A DNA stretch of 19,899 bases from CAJXTB01 sp047626195. GTDB lineage: Bacteria > Myxococcota_A > UBA796 > GCA-2862545. The translations under genes and the position numbers were made by a program. Below the pieces are notes generated by a model, which worked only from the letters and a program-made list of their open reading frames with translations, did not search any database and was not told the DNA's origin. The stretch is from positions 1-19,899 of the forward strand of contig JBLHSN010000075.1 of the NCBI GenBank assembly GCA_047626195.1. Reading direction: 5' to 3'. Shown here piece by piece: positions 7,590-15,161 of the stretch (its first letter is position 1; each line of letters opens with the position of its first letter).

Positions 7590-9428
7590 ATGGGACTCCT
7601 CGAACTGCTGCAAGCCGGCGACGTCGACACCTTCAACACCACTCGCGGCGAGCGTACCCGCCTAGAGTTCTTCGCCGCTGATTTGCCTGGCTTGGACTTG
7701 TCTCGCGTAGACCTGAATGGCGCCAACATTGAAAAGGCCGATCTGACAGGCACCAAGTTGGTTGGAGCTTCGCTGTTTCGCGCACGCTTCACCGGCATTG
7801 ACGGTACCGAGATGGATCTGACGGATTGTCTGGGTCAACGCTCCAAGTTTGCGGATGCGTGGCTTGAGTCTGCCGTCATTGAAGATGCTGAGTTTAGCCA
7901 AGCCAACTTCTCCGAGGCCTACCTGAAGGGGACCAAGGGGGCTGGCGTACGCTTCTCGAAAGCGAAGCTGACCGACGTGGACGCCACAGAATGTGTCTGG
8001 CCAATGGCGGACTTGTCCGAGGCGTCTATGCACAAGGCGAACTTCACCAAAGCGGACCTTGGACAGGCTGACTTTACGGATGCTAATGCTACCGGTGCGG
8101 ACTTCACCGACGCCAAGCTCGATGGCGTGCTCGGCTCGCGCGCTCGGTTCCAAGGCGCGATTTTGGTGCGAACGTCTTTGGTTGCGGCGCGGCTGGACGA
8201 AGCAAACCTGGCAGGTGCTGACCTGTCGGGTGCGGACCTCTCTGGGGCCGATTTGACGGGTGCCAACTTGGAAGGCGCCATCCTGACCGGTGCCACCATG
8301 ACCGGCGCTGTGCTGGCGAATGCGGTGCTGGAAGACGTCGACTTTACCGGCTTGCAGCTGGTCGACGTCGATCTTACCGGCGTTGACCCTGCAGCACTGG
8401 GCCTGAGCGAAGAACAGCTCGCTCAAGTCGCTGCGGTCGGCTCGACAGCAGACCTGAACGCGCCGTTGGTCTTGGATGACGTCCGCGCGGCGGCAAACGG
8501 AGAGACCGTCCTGCTGTTCTGGGAAAACGCTGACTCCGAAGCTGAACGCTCTCTGCGGTGGGTCTTGTGCAAAGGGGAGATCACGAAGGGTATCCTGCCA
8601 ATGGGCGCTGACGGCATCTTGGCCAAAGCGGTGGTTCCAAAGGGAGATGGGTTTGAGCTGATCGTTCTGCAAGACCGTCCCGGCGGATGCGTCTGTTTGG
8701 CGATTGAGCTGGGGCCCGATGGTGCCACTCGCAACAGCCGCAACTTCCCCCTCGGCTACACCCCGGTGCTCACGCCCATCGTCCGTAGTGACGGTAAAGC
8801 GGTGCTCATCACGGGTATGGCGAGGCGCGGACCCACCTTGGTCGTTCAACGCTTGGATGATGAGGGCCTCACTCCTGTGCACTCCGAACGCATTGCCACC
8901 GCCCGCGGCTTCTTGGGACGGCACTCAGCGGTGGTCGCCTGTAAGGGCGATGTGTGGATGGCTGTCGACCGCAACGGCTCGTCGCGCCCCCTCGGAAGCC
9001 CAGACGGATTCCCTGGTATGCGCGGTGTCGCCGCTCCGGTCAGTGACGCGGTCTGTGCGGTGTGGGCCGTGGCTCCAACCAAGCGCGTTCCCGGTGTACT
9101 GATGGCGTCCATGCTCGTGAAGCGCGGTGCCCCGTTTGAGACCAAGCTCGCACCCATTACCTCGGTTTCTGCCCTGGACATCGTGGTCGTTGGACAGGAA
9201 GTGTGGGTGGCTTGGGCCAATCAATCGGAGGATGGTCTGGCGGTGTTCCGTTGCCGAGTCGGTGGTGACCCTGCCATTCTTCCGGTGCCGTACAACAACG
9301 TTCGCGACGTGCTCTTTGCGTCGGATACACTGGACTCTGAAGGGGTTCCATGCGTTCTCGTCACCAGCAGGGACGGACGTGGAACCGTGCTCGGCCAAGC
9401 CAGCATTCTCGGTGTCATCGAGGGCTAG
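7590..9428 (+). CDS. Pentapeptide-repeat protein with C-terminal probable beta-propeller
   Basis: A 612-residue protein. The ATG at 7590 (GGAAG seven bases upstream) was chosen over in-frame starts inside fpr because homology begins at MGLLELLQAGDVDTF. Residues about 30-270 are pentapeptide repeats, A(D/N)LxG, irregular at first and near perfect around residues 200-250 (ANLAGADLSGADLSGADLTG), predicting a right-handed quadrilateral beta-helix. Residues about 290-612 are unrelated: six or seven irregular units of about 45 residues, each with hydrophobic beta strands such as ETVLLFWENA, FELIVLQD, KAVLITGMA, VWMAVDR, VWVAWANQ and PCVLVTSRD, suggesting a beta-propeller. There is no signal peptide or membrane segment, so it is probably cytosolic. 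Function is unknown; a protein-interaction scaffold is possible. The stop codon is shared with the convergent HAD gene through a CTAG tetranucleotide. Confidence 0.85.
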   Translation: MGLLELLQAGDVDTFNTTRGERTRLEFFAADLPGLDLSRVDLNGANIEKADLTGTKLVGASLFRARFTGIDGTEMDLTDCLGQRSKFADAWLESAVIEDAEFSQANFSEAYLKGTKGAGVRFSKAKLTDVDATECVWPMADLSEASMHKANFTKADLGQADFTDANATGADFTDAKLDGVLGSRARFQGAILVRTSLVAARLDEANLAGADLSGADLSGADLTGANLEGAILTGATMTGAVLANAVLEDVDFTGLQLVDVDLTGVDPAALGLSEEQLAQVAAVGSTADLNAPLVLDDVRAAANGETVLLFWENADSEAERSLRWVLCKGEITKGILPMGADGILAKAVVPKGDGFELIVLQDRPGGCVCLAIELGPDGATRNSRNFPLGYTPVLTPIVRSDGKAVLITGMARRGPTLVVQRLDDEGLTPVHSERIATARGFLGRHSAVVACKGDVWMAVDRNGSSRPLGSPDGFPGMRGVAAPVSDAVCAVWAVAPTKRVPGVLMASMLVKRGAPFETKLAPITSVSALDIVVVGQEVWVAWANQSEDGLAVFRCRVGGDPAILPVPYNNVRDVLFASDTLDSEGVPCVLVTSRDGRGTVLGQASILGVIEG

Positions 9429-10141
9429 GCGAGACGAAAGTCCGGAATCTCGACAATCTCCGCGTGCAGCGGCTCGGGGTCCGGACTGTGCTCGGTCTGA
9501 AGCAGGAAGTGAGCGCCTTCGGGGAACGCCGCGCGGAACATATTGGCGTTCTTGGGCTCGTTCTCGAAGGTTGCGATGACCGGGCCGAAGTGGCTGCGGA
9601 TGTCGTTTAGGGCGTCGCGCTTGTACTCGGTGTCGTCCATTTCGAAGGACGGCTTGAGGTGCAGAGATGTGCGTCCGCGCCAGTAGGGAAAGTGGTTCGC
9701 GGTGAGCGAGGCGACGGTACCTTGAGCCATGCCGTGCACGTCTCGGCCGGTCAGGTAGTAGACGAAACCGCCACGGTCGTGGACGGCTTGGACGAACGTC
9801 ACCGAACCTAGGGTCGGTGTGTCGCTCTGCACGTACTCACTGGTGAAAAAGCGCTCGAACCAGTAGGTGGACAGGTCCTTAAACAGGGCGGCGTCGTTCA
9901 GGCCGCGGTTGGTCAAGGGCAGGGTCACGTCCCAGGCAAAGTCATCCGGGACCAAGGTCGGGACGATGGCCTGCAGCGCCGCATGCTCAGGTACAGTGGC
10001 TGCGAATTCCCGAAGGATGCGCAGGTTGCGTGGCCGGGTAGAGAAGAGCGTACTGTCTAGGTCAAACACCACCACCGGGAGCGTGCCCTGGGTGGCGGAG
10101 TGAGAGACGGCATCGAGAACGGACTGTAGGGTATGGCTCAT
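9425..10141 (-). CDS. HAD-superfamily hydrolase
   Basis: A 238-residue probable phosphatase of the haloacid dehalogenase superfamily. Seen: motif I VVVFDLDST with nucleophile Asp27 and acid/base Asp29, motif II YYLTGRD (Thr131), candidate motif III lysines in KPSFEMDDTEYKRDAL, and a motif IV-like FENEPKNANMF (about 192-202) in which glutamates stand where aspartates are usual. Residues 40-120 between motifs I and II probably form a helical cap. The start at 10139-10141 (MSHTLQ) has GAGG upstream at good spacing; a longer reading up to 10240 would overlap the preceding gene and adds no conserved sequence. It lies 41 bp after the probable outer-membrane protein gene and may be co-transcribed with it. 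The substrate cannot be told. Confidence 0.85.
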   Translation of the reverse strand: MSHTLQSVLDAVSHSATQGTLPVVVFDLDSTLFSTRPRNLRILREFAATVPEHAALQAIVPTLVPDDFAWDVTLPLTNRGLNDAALFKDLSTYWFERFFTSEYVQSDTPTLGSVTFVQAVHDRGGFVYYLTGRDVHGMAQGTVASLTANHFPYWRGRTSLHLKPSFEMDDTEYKRDALNDIRSHFGPVIATFENEPKNANMFRAAFPEGAHFLLQTEHSPDPEPLHAEIVEIPDFRLA

Positions 10142-10182
10142 GCCGTCCTCATAGCGTGCGGGAGTGCCGTGTGTGCATGCCG

Positions 10183-10854
10183 CTAGAAGCTGCCGCCTAC
10201 GTAGAATCCCTGCTGGATGCCTCCAGCATTGTAGCGCCACGTGTAGCCAGCCCCAATCACGGGTCCACCCTGGTATTGTGCACCGATTTTATAGACGAGC
10301 TCGTCAATGATGGCGATTGAGTCCACTTTCCGGGTGTTAGCAAAGAACACCGCCGGCTGGATGGAGCCGATTATCCATAGGTTTTCTAGTGGCTTAAGCA
10401 CGCCGGTCACTACCCAGCCCACGCCAATTCCTGGACGAAGGATGTAGTCTTGACCTTGGTAGACGTTGCCAATGAAATCGGGTCCCATGGTGACCCGGTA
10501 GCGAGTCCGGTCAATTCCCCAGAAGCTGCCAATACGAACTTCTAGGCCGTAGCCATTGGACAACAGACCGTAGCGGAACTCGCCAGCGACGCGGACCTCG
10601 CCGAACCAGTCGGGAGCCTCTTTGTACCGGAACATTACCCCAGCCGATGCGGCGGCCGCCAAGTGGACGGTCAAGCAGTCGGTTTGTCCTGGGGCCTGCG
10701 CTGCGCACAGGACTTCAAGACCGGTATTGGGGGCCGTGTAGGTCTGAACGCTCCAGTCCGGGACGCTACTGTTTTGAACGGCTTCACGCCGATTCGCGAT
10801 GTCCGGGTCTTGGGCAGACGCGGTCAGTGCGAGTGCAAGCAGGGTAGCGATCAC
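10183..10854 (-). CDS. Hypothetical exported, probable outer-membrane beta-barrel protein
   Basis: A 223-residue protein of no recognised family. The N-terminus MIATLLALALTASA-QDPD looks like a short signal peptide cleaved after ASA. The mature part is rich in alternating aromatic/glycine strands (GEVRVAGEFRYGLLSNGYGL, GIGVGWVVTGV, GPVIGAGYTWRY) and ends GGIQQGFYVGGSF with a terminal Phe, as in many BAM-assembled outer-membrane barrels. Two cysteines (CAAQAPGQTDC) could form a disulfide. The start is GTG at 10852-10854 with GGAG seven bases upstream; an in-frame stop seven codons upstream leaves no ATG alternative. The signal lacks a strongly basic n-region, a small oddity. Export and barrel nature are inferred from composition. 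Confidence 0.75.
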   Translation of the reverse strand: MIATLLALALTASAQDPDIANRREAVQNSSVPDWSVQTYTAPNTGLEVLCAAQAPGQTDCLTVHLAAAASAGVMFRYKEAPDWFGEVRVAGEFRYGLLSNGYGLEVRIGSFWGIDRTRYRVTMGPDFIGNVYQGQDYILRPGIGVGWVVTGVLKPLENLWIIGSIQPAVFFANTRKVDSIAIIDELVYKIGAQYQGGPVIGAGYTWRYNAGGIQQGFYVGGSF

Positions 10855-10894
10855 GCGTGAACTCCAGGAAAGTCAGGGGGACTCGGTAGCATGG

Positions 10895-10906
10895 ACAACC
10901 GGTTGT
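10895..10906. promoter_or_regulatory. Perfect 12-bp palindrome upstream of the probable outer-membrane protein gene
   Basis: ACAACCGGTTGT is a perfect palindrome, about 40 bp upstream of the GTG start of the exported protein and just after the stop of the membrane-protein gene. It is flanked asymmetrically by GGTA and TACC. It may be a dimeric repressor site; no terminator-like T run is nearby. It is a single copy in this window, so chance cannot be excluded. Confidence 0.25.
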
Positions 10907-10951
10907 GTACCAGGATTCCCACTTCGGCTGCTGTTGTGCTGTCTTTGTCGG

Positions 10952-11326
10952 TCACGACAGGGCTCCAATCAAGCCGAGAAGGCCGATAAATGCCGACCCG
11001 GCACACCAAAAGAGCGCCATGAACGTATTCATCACGCCAAGGGTAATACCAACGACCGCCGGGGTGAATCCATTCAAATTCGACTGCTCGGACTGCCGGT
11101 ACCCTGCGATTCCAAGGGCAAGTCCCATGCAGCCAATCGTGAACACCACCATTGGAGCGACCACCGGCAGGCAACATCCGAGTGATTGTGAGCCCATAGC
11201 AAGGGTGCCTAATGCGACAGACGCAAGGGCCAAGATATTGGTGCGATCTGCGCGGTTGTCGTCGGTGTCGTACACTAAGACCGGGTAATGCGCCTTGGCG
11301 TATTTTGCCCCGTTCGGTGCGCCCAT
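10952..11326 (-). CDS. Small integral membrane protein (DUF4190-like)
   Basis: A 124-residue protein of unknown function. After a hydrophilic 30-residue head (MGAPNGAKYAKAHYPVLVYD) come hydrophobic blocks NILALASVALGTLAMG, LPVVAPMVVFTIGCMGLALG, AVVGITLGVMNTFMALFWC and GSAFIGLLGLIGAL, with a short polar loop YRQSEQSNLNG. The arrangement and the GxxxG-rich helices resemble DUF4190-type small membrane proteins. A CC pair (GCCLP) lies at the start of the second block. The ATG at 11324-11326 has only a weak GCGGG upstream; a GTG at 11273-11275 is an alternative. It is divergent from the K+ channel gene, with about 43 bp between starts if the channel begins at 11370. Membrane location is clear; function is not. 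Confidence 0.7.
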   Translation of the reverse strand: MGAPNGAKYAKAHYPVLVYDTDDNRADRTNILALASVALGTLAMGSQSLGCCLPVVAPMVVFTIGCMGLALGIAGYRQSEQSNLNGFTPAVVGITLGVMNTFMALFWCAGSAFIGLLGLIGALS

Positions 11327-11369
11327 CGCCCGCGTTCACTGTCTGTCTGCCAAACCCCTGGGTCCTTGT

Positions 11370-12845
11370 TTGTTTGATGCCCTCCACCGCACCTTCCATG
11401 ACTCGGCTAGCCTTAGCTACCGCGTCGTTGAAGCGGTCATTTCCATTCTCATTCTGGTCTCGATTGGGCTGTTTGTTGCAGAAGTATCCATTGGAGTTGG
11501 AGAGACAGAACTTCGCTTAGACCGCGCTATTTTGGTGGTTTTTGCGGTCGAGATTGTGCTGCGCATCCTGACGTTTCGACCGCCGGCACTGGCCTTCTAC
11601 AAACGAAATGCGAGCTGGCGAATTCGCGAGCACATCATGGGCCGCCTTCGCTTTGCACTGCGTCCGATGAACCTCATCGACATCTTTACAGTTCTCGCGA
11701 TTGTCCCACTGTTGAGAGGGCTTCGCGCGCTCCGGCTTCTGCGCCTGGTGCGCACTACGCGGTTCTTCAAGTACAGCAATCCGTTTGGCGGATTAGCCAA
11801 GTCTTTTGAAGACAATCGGCTGCTGTACACCCTATCGTTTGGTTGGCTGGCAGCGCTGGTCTTTCTCGGCGGCTTGTCCATCTGGCTGGTGGACAAGGAT
11901 GACCCCGAGGCTAGCGTCAGGACTCTGTCCGATGGTCTGTGGTGGGCCCTTGTGACGCTGACCACTGTTGGCTACGGCGATTACGCGCCAAACGACCTAC
12001 TTGGCCGAATCATCGGCGGCGTGTTGATGGTCGGTGGCATGTTCACCTTGGCGCTGTTTGCTGGCGTTGTAGGCCAAACTTTATTGGGCGCTGTGCTGTC
12101 CATTCGTGAGGAGCAATTCCGTATGTCTGGGTACATCGACCACGTTGTGGTCTGCGGCTACGACGAGTCTGCCAACCAGCTTCTCCATGCGCTCAACTCT
12201 GAGGTTGAGGGCGATAGCACACGGATTGTGGTGTTCGCGCTTGGTGAACGGCCTCCGTCGCTGCCGGTCAGCGTGACGTGGATTTCGGGTGACCCGACCA
12301 AGGAGTCGGAAGTTGAGAAGGCACGCGTCAGCCACGCCCGTACGGTGGTCATTGTGGGCAGCCGCTCCACGACCCCGCAACGTGCGGACGCCAATACTGT
12401 TCTGACCGTCTTCACGTTGCGGCGTTCGCTGCGTCGTGGGCAAGACGTCAAGCGCAGCCGTCCGCTGTACATCGTGGCTGAGATTCTTGACCATGAGAAC
12501 GTGGAACATGCGCGCGCCGCAGGAGCGGACGAGGTGATTGAGAGCAACCGCCTTGGCTTTAGCTTGCTCGCTCATGCCGTCTTCCAGCCGGGCACCGGGC
12601 ACGTGATGAGTCAGGTGGCACTCACCAACGACCAGAATCTATACGTGGGCATGCTGCCGGATGAGATTGACGCTCCTAGGGCTTTTGGTGTGGTCGCAGA
12701 AGAGCTACACGCTCGCTACGGCATCTTGGCGATTGGCGTGCTGCAGCATGGGAAAGAGGTCATCAACCCGCCTCATTCACACCGGGTGATGCCGCAAGAA
12801 CGCATCATCTATCTGGCCGGTTCGGTGACGTTGCTCGGCTCTTAG
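11370..12845 (+). CDS. Voltage-gated potassium channel with RCK (TrkA-N/TrkA-C) domain
   Basis: A six-helix K+ channel subunit. Counting from the TTG at 11370 (491 residues): S1 near 19-40; S4 LLRGLRALRLLRLVRTTRFF with Arg at 116, 119, 122, 125, 128 and 131; pore helix WWALVTLTTVGYGD with filter TVGYG (199-203); S6 about 211-243. Then comes a cytosolic RCK domain beginning IDHVVVCGYDESANQLLHAL (256-275), where CGYDES replaces the usual GxGxxG, and a TrkA-C-like tail from QNLYVGML. The full S1-S6 plus RCK layout resembles bacterial relatives of BK (Slo) channels. No ATG or GTG precedes S1 in frame: TTG 11370 avoids overlap with the divergent gene, while TTG 11295 would add 25 residues. Convergent with the downstream CsgG-like gene, only 6 bp apart. 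Confidence 0.9.
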   Translation: MFDALHRTFHDSASLSYRVVEAVISILILVSIGLFVAEVSIGVGETELRLDRAILVVFAVEIVLRILTFRPPALAFYKRNASWRIREHIMGRLRFALRPMNLIDIFTVLAIVPLLRGLRALRLLRLVRTTRFFKYSNPFGGLAKSFEDNRLLYTLSFGWLAALVFLGGLSIWLVDKDDPEASVRTLSDGLWWALVTLTTVGYGDYAPNDLLGRIIGGVLMVGGMFTLALFAGVVGQTLLGAVLSIREEQFRMSGYIDHVVVCGYDESANQLLHALNSEVEGDSTRIVVFALGERPPSLPVSVTWISGDPTKESEVEKARVSHARTVVIVGSRSTTPQRADANTVLTVFTLRRSLRRGQDVKRSRPLYIVAEILDHENVEHARAAGADEVIESNRLGFSLLAHAVFQPGTGHVMSQVALTNDQNLYVGMLPDEIDAPRAFGVVAEELHARYGILAIGVLQHGKEVINPPHSHRVMPQERIIYLAGSVTLLGS

Positions 12846-12851
12846 CAGGGG

Positions 12852-14687
12852 TCAGTGAGCCACGAAGCCGAAGCAGCCTTCCATGTACAGGCTGTGGGTG
12901 TACGTGTAGATCAGCCCGGGTCGGGCCATCTCCTCATAGCCTTCGACCAATCCAGCGATCTGCTGGTCTAGGTCGGCGAGCTTTTCACGACAGTTGACGT
13001 CACCGACTTCGGCGATGAGCTGCGGCCGGACGGTATCTATATGGGCAACAATGGACGCGGTAGTTGGAAACCGTGCCGGAACGCCTTGAACGCAGCCAAG
13101 GTCAAGTGGAACGGTGACCAGGCGATGGATATTCGCCTGGGTACGTAGCCGGTCGAGTGGAGTCTGAGGTTCATCCAGGTCTTGGAATAAATCGCCGAGG
13201 ATTCGCGTGGCCACCCGCATGCTGGACGCGCACTCTCCGTCGGCGCTGACCCGTGTGCGGTCCTCGGTAGCGATGGCACGCCCGATACCGATGGAGACCT
13301 GTGGATCCATGCCTTGCCCGTAGATGAGTAGCTCGGCGCCTTGTTCTCCGGCCTCAACAACGCGCTCTGTGTGGTGGGAAATCCACTGCCTGTCATCGTC
13401 AGACAACCCCGAAGTCTCGGCCATGGCCAGCAGCTCGGCAGCCATCGCCTCGGTCATCTGACCCAGGCGTGCTACGAGATACGCGCGCATCATCGTCATG
13501 CGCAGAGGCGCTGTGATGCCCGAGTATTGGCGGTCGGTCCGTTCTTCAGCCACGCCGGTTCCGACCACCTTTGTTTCCCAGTCCAGCAGAGTGCTGACCC
13601 ACGATTCTTTTGGAAGGCAGCGCATCATGGACGATGTCATCGACTGGCTCTGCTCATAGCCCGGATCTGAGCGGTCGTAGCCGATGAAGAACCGGTCAGC
13701 GTCTGAGGTGACCGTTGTCGCTGTGCTTAGGCCAGGGCTCTCTGCGTGGGTCTGCCCTTCCCGGCGTGGTGATTCGAGACCGAGCTCGAAGGCCAGTAAT
13801 GCGGCACTGTTGACGGTCGACGGAAGAGTGGTCACGTCCCAGCCGACAGACTCAGCGACAGCGCGCATGCTCTCATAGCGCGCGCAGTACTCTCCGCGCT
13901 TATGGTGGACGAACCACCGTAATGCGAGTTTGGCCATGTCGTCGTCGCTCGGATGCGTGGTCGACACACCCTCGGTTGCCGCCATGACTTGGTCGTACAG
14001 CACTTCTTGAACGCTCTGCTGGGACGCCACACGAGTGCGAGAAGCGGTCTCTAGAGCAGCTGAGAGCTGGCTGAGCGAGTCGCGTGCTTCGGCGAATGCG
14101 GGGTCCGACGACACGGCGCGGGAGAACTGGGTGCGTGCCTGTTCGACGTCCCCATTTGCTTGGGCTTGTAGACCCGCACCGTAGGCGGCGAGAGCGTCGA
14201 AGACCTCGGTTGGTGTCTGCACCATGATGCGCCTTGTTGCGGCGGCACCGACCTCAATGGATAGGTCGCCGAGCAGGTCTGCGACGATGTCTTTCTCCAG
14301 CGCAACAAAGTCCGCGGTGGCTCCCGCTGCGCTTGCTGCACCCACTACTTCACCACTCTGCACGCTCAAGATGCGCGCATCGATTCGCAGAGATGTGTCG
14401 ATGACGGTCCAGGTCCCCACCAGCACGTGTTCAGCACCGAGGCCGAGTCCTGCGACCTGGGCGGTTGCCGGATCTACGTACCCGGACGCTCCCAGCTCCA
14501 CCTCAGCGAGCACCGCGTCTAAGCGGTCGCGTTCGACGAGGGTCAAGCCGTCGAGGCCGGCCATATCGGTGGTCATCATGCTGGACAAGGCCAGTCCCAA
14601 CCCAGGATGTGCCTCGGTCTCGCCGCCAGGGTCGAGAGGCAGAATGGCCAACGTAGCGGCATGGGCGAGAGAGAGAAGGACGAGCAT
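12852..14687 (-). CDS. Exported CsgG/TolB-N-like protein with TPR segment
   Basis: A 611-residue probable periplasmic protein. A short signal (MLVLLSLAHA-A) leads into LAILPLDPG and a CsgG/FlgO-type alpha/beta domain to about residue 125: LALSSMMTTDMAGLDGLTLV, ERDRLDAVLAEVELGASGYV, GAEHVLVGTWTVIDTSLRID, ARILSVQSGEVVGAAS. There is no lipobox Cys, so it is not an evident lipoprotein. Residues about 165-205 hold a TPR-like pair (GLQAQANGDVEQARTQFSRA VSSDPAFAEA). The remaining 400 residues are mostly helical, with scattered cysteines and no recognised family. CsgG-like N-domains in this context usually sense or assemble envelope structures, but no curli genes are nearby. The ATG at 14685-14687 has GAGG seven bases upstream, inside a hairpin. 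It is divergent from the DUF1279 gene. Confidence 0.8.
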   Translation of the reverse strand: MLVLLSLAHAATLAILPLDPGGETEAHPGLGLALSSMMTTDMAGLDGLTLVERDRLDAVLAEVELGASGYVDPATAQVAGLGLGAEHVLVGTWTVIDTSLRIDARILSVQSGEVVGAASAAGATADFVALEKDIVADLLGDLSIEVGAAATRRIMVQTPTEVFDALAAYGAGLQAQANGDVEQARTQFSRAVSSDPAFAEARDSLSQLSAALETASRTRVASQQSVQEVLYDQVMAATEGVSTTHPSDDDMAKLALRWFVHHKRGEYCARYESMRAVAESVGWDVTTLPSTVNSAALLAFELGLESPRREGQTHAESPGLSTATTVTSDADRFFIGYDRSDPGYEQSQSMTSSMMRCLPKESWVSTLLDWETKVVGTGVAEERTDRQYSGITAPLRMTMMRAYLVARLGQMTEAMAAELLAMAETSGLSDDDRQWISHHTERVVEAGEQGAELLIYGQGMDPQVSIGIGRAIATEDRTRVSADGECASSMRVATRILGDLFQDLDEPQTPLDRLRTQANIHRLVTVPLDLGCVQGVPARFPTTASIVAHIDTVRPQLIAEVGDVNCREKLADLDQQIAGLVEGYEEMARPGLIYTYTHSLYMEGCFGFVAH

Positions 14688-14693
14688 GAAGAG

Positions 14694-14724
14694 ACCTCGG
14701 GGTCAGCGAGGTTCGGTAACCCCG
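14694..14724 (-). promoter_or_regulatory. Overlapping alternative hairpins over the CsgG-like gene's ribosome site
   Basis: On the minus strand, upstream of the ATG at 14687, ACCTCG (14712-14707) pairs with CGAGGT (14699-14694) across a 7-nt loop and buries the GAGG Shine-Dalgarno. An overlapping alternative pairs CGGGGT (14724-14719) with ACCCCG (14703-14698) and leaves AGGT free. The two share two bases, so they exclude each other. The complementarity is seen directly; a regulatory switch is inference. The 90-bp divergent gap otherwise shows no clear promoter. Confidence 0.35.
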
Positions 14725-14777
14725 TCGTCAACTGTCTCAAGCCATGCAGACGGCAAACCCCGCGATACATAGCGAGC

Positions 14778-15143
14778 ATGTCCGAAACACCGACGGCGTC
14801 GCTCCCAAAGCCGACTCTCAAAGAACGCATGACAGCCCTGGTAGATGTACATGGGCCCGTTGTGCTCGTGGTCTGGCTGACCCTGTCCGTATTGACCTTC
14901 TTCAGCTTCTATTTCGCGATTGGCGCTGGCGTAGATGTGTCACCGGTCGCTGATTTTGCCGTTGAGCGAGGATGCATGACCGCCGAGACCCTTGAAAGAA
15001 CTGGCCAAGGTGCGGTGGCCTGCGTTGGACTGCAAGCGACCAAGCCCATCCGCTTTGCGCTCACCGCATTGCTCGTACCGATCGTAGGACGACTCCGGAC
15101 ACCCCCGGGACCGACCGACACCCCACCCACCAATCCCGCCTGA
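14778..15143 (+). CDS. DUF1279 / FAM210-type membrane protein
   Basis: A 121-residue inner-membrane protein. The ATG at 14778 (MSETPTASLPKPTLKERMTA) gives the expected family start; a longer reading back to 14607 would cross the divergent gene. Residues 21-53, LVDVHGPVVLVVWLTLSVLTF followed by FSFYFAIGAGVDV, match the DUF1279 signature (YGP...S...Y....GVDV). A second segment, KPIRFALTALLVPIVGRLR (about 89-107), matches the family's 'K...P.R...T..l.P' helix. A Pro-rich tail follows. The eukaryotic relatives FAM210A/B are mitochondrial inner-membrane proteins linked to mitochondrial translation; the bacterial role is unknown. A SUV3-type helicase starts 18 bp downstream on the same strand, so the two probably form an operon and may act in related RNA or membrane-linked processes (inference). 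Confidence 0.8.
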   Translation: MSETPTASLPKPTLKERMTALVDVHGPVVLVVWLTLSVLTFFSFYFAIGAGVDVSPVADFAVERGCMTAETLERTGQGAVACVGLQATKPIRFALTALLVPIVGRLRTPPGPTDTPPTNPA

Positions 15144-15161
15144 GGCGCTCTGGAGGTATGT

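Noticed and set aside
7662..8924. A 420-codon minus-strand open frame antisense to the pentapeptide gene
   Set aside because: Its apparent repeats are reverse readings of the pentapeptide codons; there is no independent evidence for it.
10142..10240. An N-terminal extension of the HAD hydrolase
   Set aside because: It would overlap the end of the preceding gene; the ATG at 10141 has a good ribosome site and begins the conserved region.
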